Assembly: GCA_019787685.1 (NCBI GenBank)
Contig: JAHNUO010000001.1
Location: forward strand, 124,001-188,000
Reading direction: 5' to 3'
Source of the DNA: Chiua virens
Taxonomy: Eukaryota; Basidiomycota; Agaricomycetes; Boletales; Boletaceae
Length of the DNA stretch: 64,000 bases
Of this stretch, positions 57,235-64,000 are shown piece by piece; the stretch's first letter is position 1; every line of letters begins with the position of its first letter. Under the pieces are notes generated by a model. The model was given only the letters and a program-made list of their open reading frames with translations. It did no database searches and was not told where the DNA came from. The translations under genes were made by a program, and so were the position numbers.

Positions 57235-58473
57235 ATGCGACACAGGATCGGGGATCTTACCCGTACTACCGCCGACTTAACTGGTGAGCTGTTAAGGCGA
57301 TATAGGTATCCGTCAGCGTATGGAGGATTTGGTGATATCTGGAAATGCGATTGGCTCAAAGATTCGAGGGTTATTCAGGTCAGTCATGACGCCCCAGTAC
57401 GGCACGCCTGATACCACGGGGTCCCCAGGTTGCCGTCAAAGTAATGAGGACAAACTTAATGGGAGGCCAGAAAGGAGCTGAGATCAAAGTAACGTCCAAT
57501 GTTACCGCTATTCTGGGATTAATTTAATCTGATGTTTTAGAGAATTAGTCGCGAACTGAAAGTTTGGGTGAGGTTGGAACATGAGTGTGTGCTACCTCTT
57601 TATGGCATCAGCTTCGATTTCGGTAGCTTTCCGGCAATGGTCTGCCCTTGGTTGGATGGGGGGTCATTAAATAGGTGCCTTGATCATTACGAAGGACTCT
57701 CACTGCTTACTAGGCTTCAGCTAGTGAGTGAGCATCCTTTATGCGTGGGATTGTAGGCGGCTTAACGCAGGGCTTTAGTTGGGTGATGTTGCGGACGGGC
57801 TCCACTACCGTCAGATTAAATGTTCCTTTATGTGATGCATGGAAACTGATGGCACCACATAGTTCATGGCTGTGGCATCGTCCATGGTGACTTGACGGGG
57901 GTAAATGTCTTCTCCAAAGTCATTGCGTTTTCTATGACTCACCACTTTCCCCTTTGCAGTCGAATGTACTCATCAAAGATAACGGAAAAGCTTGCCTTTC
58001 CGACTTTGGACTCTCACGAATCTTCATGGAAACCACGGGTAGCTCCTACTTGACATCGACCATCCGAGGGAGCGTGCGGTGGGCAGCTCCCGAACTGTTT
58101 GAAGTCGACGAAGAGCAGCAGGAGCACGTTCTACCAAGCCTTCAGAGCGACATATACTCCTTTGGATCGACCATGCTCCAGGTTCGTTCCATTTTGTCGC
58201 AGTGTGAACCCAAGTGTTCAAATGCTGTCACAGGTGCTCACAGGCAAGATACCATACCACTACTACAAAAACGATGCACAAGTGTTGATTGCGCTATCTC
58301 GTGGTTTAAGACCCGCGCGTCCGGAAGAACCAAATATTGACGACGTTCACTGGGAGTTCATGCAACGATGCTGGGCTAACCAGAGCAAGTGGTCAAGCAA
58401 AAATGCCCGACCATCTATCGAGGACGTTGTCGGGTTCTTGTCCATTGCTAGGACTCGGTGCAGTCGAGAATAA
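57235..58473 (+). CDS. Fungal protein kinase (tyrosine-kinase-like, HGDL type)
   Basis: A complete kinase domain: YPSAYGGFGDIWKCDW (Gly-loop region), VAVKVMRTN (ATP-anchoring Lys), ISRELKVWVRLEHECVLPLYG, PAMVCPWLDGGSLNRCLDHYE, IVHGDLTGSNVLI (catalytic loop with Asp; HGD instead of HRD), KACLSDFGLSRI (Mg-binding Asp), GSVRWAAPELFE, SDIYSFGSTMLQVLTGKIPY and a final RARPSIEDVV-like segment. Introns: 57379-57428, 57489-57540, 57724-57778, 57810-57862, 57901-57959 and 58182-58233. About 310 residues. This large family is strongly expanded in mushroom-forming fungi; substrates are mostly unknown. The first ATG in frame is used; upstream exons are possible. Unlike its neighbours, it shows no frame error. 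Confidence 0.88.
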
Positions 58474-59007
58474 TTATGACAATTTGTTGTAGAATATAAG
58501 TCAGCTACAACGAAATCCATTGTACACGGGCCTCGGCAGACACAGAGTCACTGCGGAAATAGAAAATTATCTCTATCCGGTTTCGGTCCAAATATAGGAT
58601 ATACTTCCCCTGTAACTAGAAATTTGATAGAACGTCAAAAAGTTGGATTAGAAGTCTGGAATGACGCATTTTCGGTACCCTAACGGCGGCACGGATTTGA
58701 TGTAAATCCGACACAAGAGTTTGTCTTTATCCTCGTAACTGGATTTGGGTTGAGATATAGATCTTAGGCCTATCTCACAATTGGACACTGTTTACACTTT
58801 AATTTGCACTGAGATAGGATACCGTTTACTCGAGATGTATATCAACACAAATCCATTCGAAATCTGATTTACATCTGGATACAGTACGGTTGCTAATGCG
58901 GATCCCTCCAGGATCACCCAGTACCCCGGCCCACTCCCCAGCCCAACCCGCCAGGCCAATTTTTGAGCCCTCGTCTTTCTGTCCACCCACGAACAAAATT
59001 CCTGAAC
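58474..59007. other. Left flank of the transposon
   Basis: No gene. Contains a hairpin CGGATTT-GATGT-AAATCCG at 58692-58710, and the motif GATGTAAATC (58699-58708) again in reverse complement at 58866-58875. These could be part of a transposon end, but no matching right end is inside the window. Confidence 0.35.
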
Positions 59008-60925
59008 ATGAACCCATACTCGCATCGTCCGGATGGTGCTGAGCGGCTCGGAATAGCTGGCACACCTGGAGGACCCCCCCAGCAGCTCGGGGGGTTTGCT
59101 CCTATGCAGCCTCCAAGTCAGGTTGAACGATTTGATGCGTCAATGCTGTTTGCCCGTGGTAATGGCAGACAACTTGAAGGTTTCTCGTGAGTTTCAACAG
59201 TTTCATAGCCTGAAAATCATAACACACCTTCTTGAACCAGTACCCCGTCGCCTACGCAGTCGAGCTTCAGCTTGAGCTCCCACAGCGACCCCGCATCCCG
59301 TTCGCAATCAGTTGGTTTTGAACGTGGCGGTCCATTAATCGACTTCGCTAGAGGTTATTCAGTTCCTCCGACACTGCAAACAAGCTATCATGGGACACCT
59401 TACCAAGCTGACGGCATGGCGTCCAATTCAATGCAAAACTTGCTTCAGCTCCTTGTACAGGAAGTCCAAAAGGTGAATACGTGGATCTCCGGAATAGAAT
59501 CAGCAAATACGACGGTGCAGGAACAACTTACTGGGCTTACTGCTCACATCCAAGGGTCTGAGGAGCGCTTCAACCATCTCGAGGAGAAAATATCTTCACT
59601 GGCAGAGCAGGCAGAGATGTCCTCGACGAAAAAGGGTGGAAATCCAACGAAGAACATCTCAAATCAACACCCAAAATTGAAGGTAAATGGTACTCATCTT
59701 TGCTCACACAAATCTTGACCTGTCGCTCCACCTTCTAGGCCATTCTTCATCCTCTGTTCTTCGAGTTGATGGGTATCAACAAAGTAGGGGACCAGGCGCT
59801 CCTCATGAATCAACTTGTCGCGTTTGGCTCCTTGCCTGACCAAGAAGCGTTTACGTATGCCGAGGATAGCAAGACAAAGCTTTGGCGTCCCCGTTGGCTT
59901 GAGAATGTAAACAGTAAGGTAAACACCGAGTTTATTAAAGAGCTCGTGAACTGCATCATGAGGAACGAAAAGGTAAGCTGGTAAATGACTTACTTGAGCT
60001 CTACATTAATTTTCATTTCCAGTCCAAGCATGATAGAGGAACTGGTTCTCTTGGCGGTGCAGATTTTAACGACCAAATCATATCTATCATGGCGAAAGAT
60101 TATTTCCGCAACATTGCTGACCAATACAAGACTCACACCAACCCGGATAAACTGCGCAAGCTTGCCAAAAAACAAAGAGATGGTTGTCTTCGTGCTAGAC
60201 GTGCAACGGTAAGAAGTTTTCTTATGTGATTTGAAACTCACCTGTATCATCATAAATACAGATGGCAAATCTTCGACGTAATGGAGAGACCATCAAGAAG
60301 TTTGAGGAGTCGTTCAGCGTTGAGGGTGTTGCTGCACTGATTGATACCGACTTTGGCTCTGACTACATCAGTTGCCCCGATACTGAACTCAGTGATGATT
60401 CAAGAAGCCGCCGAAGGAACCAAGATGTTGGAAAGGGAGCTCGTATGTCAAGGGGATTGAGTTGGTGGTCGATTGATGTGAGTTCTATCCCATTTTTATT
60501 AGCAACATGGTCATGAATAATAACAACATACCTAGTATGTTGCTTTCATACGCGTCCTGGACACTGTGCGCCGGCGGGCTGCAAACGTGGTAAATCTCCC
60601 AACCAAGTGACGTAAGACAGCAAACAAGGAGGGTAACAAGTCTACATGGGATGCTCACCCGCACAAAATGATTGATCGGTACCCTGACCAGTCGATACCA
60701 TTTCGGTCTATGGTTGATCCAGGCTGGCTTAGCATCAATCCATCCCATAAGGTCGTGGAGTCACCAGGCCTGAAGTGGTTAGAAGGGTTCTATTCAGTTG
60801 CGTTGGAAAAAGGCGACTTATCTGAGGAGGACAAGACATTCCTCGGCGACCTCAATCAATGGCTTATGGTAGCCAGTGCGAGCACGTCTGGTGGTGACGA
60901 TCTTGAACACACTAGTGCTCTTTGA
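59008..60925 (+). CDS. Companion protein of a Plavaka-type transposon, probably interrupted by a stop
   Basis: Exons: 59008-59186, 59241-59682, 59739-59972, 60023-60208, 60262-60477 and 60536-60925. A Ser/Pro/Gly-rich N-terminus is followed by a short coiled coil (VQEVQKVNTWISGIES ... HLEEKISSLAEQAE), then HPLFFELMGI, LWRPRWLENVN, DYFRNIADQYKTH with RRATMANLRRNGE, DTDFGSDYISCPDTELSD and WWSIDYVAFIRVLDTV, and a late block SMVDPGWLSINPS ... GLKWLEGFY. I recall this as a repeated hypothetical protein of Agaricomycetes, often near such transposases. An in-frame TGA at about 60608 separates NLPTK from TANKEGN, so the copy is either dead or carries one base error. It points towards the transposase gene (convergent). 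The mechanism is unknown; linkage to the element is inferred from adjacency. Confidence 0.65.
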
Positions 60926-61011
60926 TGATTAGAACTATCTTGTCGAGTTACAAACGACTATCCTGTGACTACTACTAAATAATCAGTTTCTCTCGTGTCT
61001 GAGCATTCAAA

Positions 61012-64000
61012 TCATATGATGATCAAATGATGTCGTACCTTTGCCAAACTAATTGTTGCCCAAACCTTTGAGCGTGCGCTACCTCCAATAACAATTGTTT
61101 TCAACGCCAGCTGACCGCCAATCCATCCAGGAGGGATTAGTGATGGTAGTTGCGTGTCTTGCGTCTCATATTCCTCGAGCTCCCAGAGTCGTACCCCCAC
61201 ACTTTCGCTGTCATTTATCATTAGGATTAGAATAGAAAGAGCTAGAAAATACGCACCAAGTATCCCATATACTCTCCCTTTCACCACTCCATTTCTTAAA
61301 CCAGCGTACACGAGCAAACCACATTGATTCATTTGTGTGTCGAATATCTTGGTCGAATTGTATGATTTCTAGGATCTCACCATATGCAATCCTCGTTGTT
61401 GAACTGTCCAGCGAAGGTAAAGTGACTTGAACTAGAGACGATGACTTTGAGCCGACTGATCTTGATGCGTAGTATCGTTTACCATGAACGACCACGTAGT
61501 CGAAGAACAAGGCCTCACGATCCAATGGGATGCTATTTGGTACGACAGGATGTCTGTAGCGGCAATGAACCGGCGTCGATGGTGACAGGAGGGAGATCGT
61601 CCGCGCAAGTAATTCATATGTCTCTAAGGACATAGTTCTGCGCTGCCGTCTTGGGCTTAACCCATATACCATACCAACTAATGGGATAATGTTAGCAAGG
61701 AACATGTCTGTAATTACAACTGACGTACCGTCTGAGCTCATGTCCTCAAGGTCCCTTGATAGGGCGGCCAGTCCAGCGACAGTTCCTCGCTCTTCAGATG
61801 ACGCTTTTAACATGATTTCAGAAACTTCGTTACCAAGTGGGTCTGATCCTTGAAGCAGCTGATATGTCTGAAATCAATCGTCATCAGAACCATGTCTTTG
61901 AGTTCACAATCTAGATGAAAAACGTACCAAACGACTGGACTGGACTGTGCGTTGAAACTCGTTAAAAAATGTTGTTTCGAGTTCTCCGCTACCATGATTA
62001 TTGGTTTTGAAGGACTTGAGAATCTTATTGAGACGTTCGAACAAGAAGGTCCAGAAGTCATGAAGTGGTCCAAAGTTGCGCACAAAAGCTGCTACATGAG
62101 TCGCATAGTGGTGATTCGGTTTGATACAAGTTGACCCATAGAGCTGAAGATGCGTCAAATATTATATGAGAAACGAAAAGAAAAAGAAGTAAACCTCACC
62201 GGTATCAGTTCTGCACAATACTCTCGAATCAACTGATCTGCTTGCTCGATGTTGCGATCAGAAATCACATGCTTCATGAGAAAGCGAAGCGCTCTTGAGA
62301 GCTTGAGGAAATTGGCAGGGTCCCTGTGATGAAGCTTAAACTTGAGATCAGTATCGTCTTCATCTCCATCAACATGACGGTGCTCCTCGTTGTGATCGAT
62401 ACTAGTATCTTGTTCTTTTGACGGCACATTTTTGCCTTTGCCATTCTGCTTAGAATATGATCAGATGCTAATACCAAGGACGAGTGAAATGTACCCTTTG
62501 TGCCCTCTTCTCAGCTGCAACCCTCACCTTTTCTTTCTTCTTTGCTTCCTTGACACGCTCTCTCTCCACTTTCTTGGCTTGGTCAGCTTCAGCTTTCTCT
62601 TGAGCAATACGTGCCTTTTCAGCAGCAAGTGCCTCCTTTCCCAGCACTTTTGCGGCTTTGAGTGCCTCTGCATTGGCTGCCTGACGATTAGAATCAGCGT
62701 TTTTCTCAGCCTCCTGACGAGCGATGATTTTGATCCGGTCATTCAAGGTCTCTTTATCTGCAGTTTGTGAAAGGCATGACTGCCAAAGCTGAGGTATCTG
62801 AGCCGCAAGGTAAGCAGTCGCAAGACTATAAGGTCAGACACTCACAACAATTGGACCATACACAGTCACAAGAAGGAGCCACTGGTCGGCAGTCAGTGAC
62901 CCTCCTGACGGCATCCCAATATCTGTAGGTAGCTTTCCACACGATACAGGTATCGTGAACTCACAATTAGTCAGTCAAATGAGTACATAGTAAATATTAC
63001 GATCACTTACTTCTGGGAGCAATTCATGGAGACGACGAAGCTCGTGGTTTGGGCGAAGGATCTTATTTTGAACCCAGATTTGATAAAAGTGGGTTTTAAC
63101 AAGACCTGGAACAGCAAGTAAACAATATTGAGGACGAGTGTGAAGTGTGAAGAACGTACCAAGAAATAAATTATGCATCGGGTCCACAACAACTTGGCTA
63201 ACGATGTCGAAGTAAGGCAATCTTGATAACTGGGTAAACCGTGTTGCATACGCTTTAACGAAGTTCTTCCGTGCAGTTGGGTTGGACAAATTACGGTATT
63301 CCTCGCCAAGTTGTCGATGTTGTTCATCAGTACGAGGAGGAAATGCTATAAAGACAGTGATACAATTGAGTCAGTAAGCTATGCAAAGAGAGACTTACCA
63401 TCTTTCATGAACGCGCTTGGCTTGTCCTTCTCAGCTTGAGTGATCCAGCAACACGTACAAAAATTAGTATGCCCATGAGAAGCGAATCCACCTATTTTAT
63501 GGGCAGCTGGTTTGTTGCAAACAACTGCGACAAGGATGACACGGACAAGACGACCTTGTAGAATAATGCAAGCATGAACTTGGGGGAGAGCGTAGAGGCC
63601 TACCCTGTGGACAAGAAGGAGTGGAAACTATAATTCCTGTTTTCCAGAGGCGAAGTAAATCAGATACGATTGGCCTCAAAAACCGTTGTATCTGATCTGG
63701 ATTCTGTTCTTTCGGCCCGGGGAGGATACTTGTGAGCAGTAAATTGGACGTGCGATATCTGAATCCAGATCGAAAAGTCATAAGTGGAGACTTCTCATTG
63801 TGAATAGTCTGATATGCTCACCGATACTCTGGTGGCAGATTACATATTGAAAAGGATACGGGACAAGAGGAATGGGAAGGAGCAATATTGCTCCGAATGT
63901 ATGAGAACCTATCAAGCAAGGTCAAGTAGATCGTATCCAAGAAACCAGCCAATCACTCACCAGTCAAGACCAAGGTTAATACCAATACGTAGCTCGCCAT
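61012..64000 (-). mobile_element. Plavaka-type (CACTA/CMC-like) DNA transposase, 5' end beyond the window
   Basis: Minus-strand multi-exon transposase. From the right edge: ELRIGINLGLDWFSYIRS, CNLPPEYR, NLLLTSILPGPKEQNPDQIQ, VVCNKPAAHKIGGFASHGH, NFCTCCW, RFTQLSRLPYFDIVSQVVVDP with MHNLFLGLVKTHFY, RPNHELRRLHELLPE, GGSLTADQWLLLVTVYGPIV, a long Lys/Glu/Ala-rich helix (62470-62746), LYGSTCIKPNHHYATHVA, RNFGPLHDFW, FERLNKILKSFKTNNH, and a C-terminal region to a stop at 61012. These are the conserved blocks of Plavaka/Tnp2-like transposases. Introns are short, for example one ending at about 62942 and one from about 63930. No frame break was noticed in the conserved blocks, so this part may be intact. 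Terminal repeats could not be identified because the other end is outside. Confidence 0.88.

Noticed and set aside
1..64000. CRISPR arrays, bacterial operons or ribosome binding sites
   Set aside because: All genes are intron-rich and eukaryotic; no regularly spaced repeats were seen.

Overview
The window is nuclear DNA of a filamentous fungus, almost certainly a mushroom-forming basidiomycete (Agaricomycetes). Genes are cut by many short GT-AG introns (mostly 46-60 nt, with CTNAC-like branch sites). The gene families are typical of that class: DUF6593-type small proteins, WD40/coiled-coil proteins, HGDL-type kinases, Plavaka-type transposases and GH5_12 glycosidases. Function calls rest on motifs read by eye; no database search was possible.

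Layout. 1-5005 (+): the 3' part of a PKS-NRPS hybrid (KR end-ACP-C-A-PCP-TE). 5529-9021 (+): a CM1-motif coiled-coil protein that should anchor gamma-tubulin complexes. An inverted, decayed piece of the same gene lies at 10115-10450, and a phosphofructokinase-like scrap at 11160-11440. 14403-14845 (-): a small C2H2 zinc-finger protein. 18453-19402 (+): OPA3-like mitochondrial protein. 19487-22311 and 23191-25933 (-): tandem GH5_12 sterylglucosidase/endoglycoceramidase-like genes. 26274-27340 (-): methylthioribulose-1-phosphate dehydratase of methionine salvage. 28037-31500: a direct segmental duplication carrying two more zinc-finger copies. 34384-35146 and 40056-40800 (+): two DUF6593-like paralogues flanking GcvT (35365-37104, -) and a class III aminotransferase relic (37627-38403, -). 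42799-43797 (+): SAP-like protein. 43965-45134 (-): broken WD40-kinase relic. 45726-47574 and 48322-50010 (+): tandem secreted phosphoesterases. 50968-53550 (-): WD40 plus coiled-coil protein. 55227-55889 (-): HAP5/NF-YC. 57235-58473 (+): intact protein kinase. 59008-64000: Plavaka-type transposon, with a companion gene (+) and a transposase (-) running off the end.

Core metabolism and cell-biology genes (GcvT, MtnB, OPA3, HAP5, CM1 protein) are interleaved with lineage-specific duplicated families, relics and gene-poor stretches rich in decayed sequence. Only the first gene is clearly secondary metabolism, and it is cut by the window edge.

Nearly every conserved gene is interrupted by one or more single-base frameshifts, with insertions outnumbering deletions about 3:1 (18 versus 6 located). 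Because they hit housekeeping genes too, residual assembly error is the simplest explanation, so 'broken' calls based only on one-base shifts should be treated with caution. The most interesting items are a 3-nt microexon that supplies the presumed catalytic glutamate of MtnB, and a fungal PKS-NRPS that ends in a thioesterase instead of the usual reductase/Dieckmann domain.
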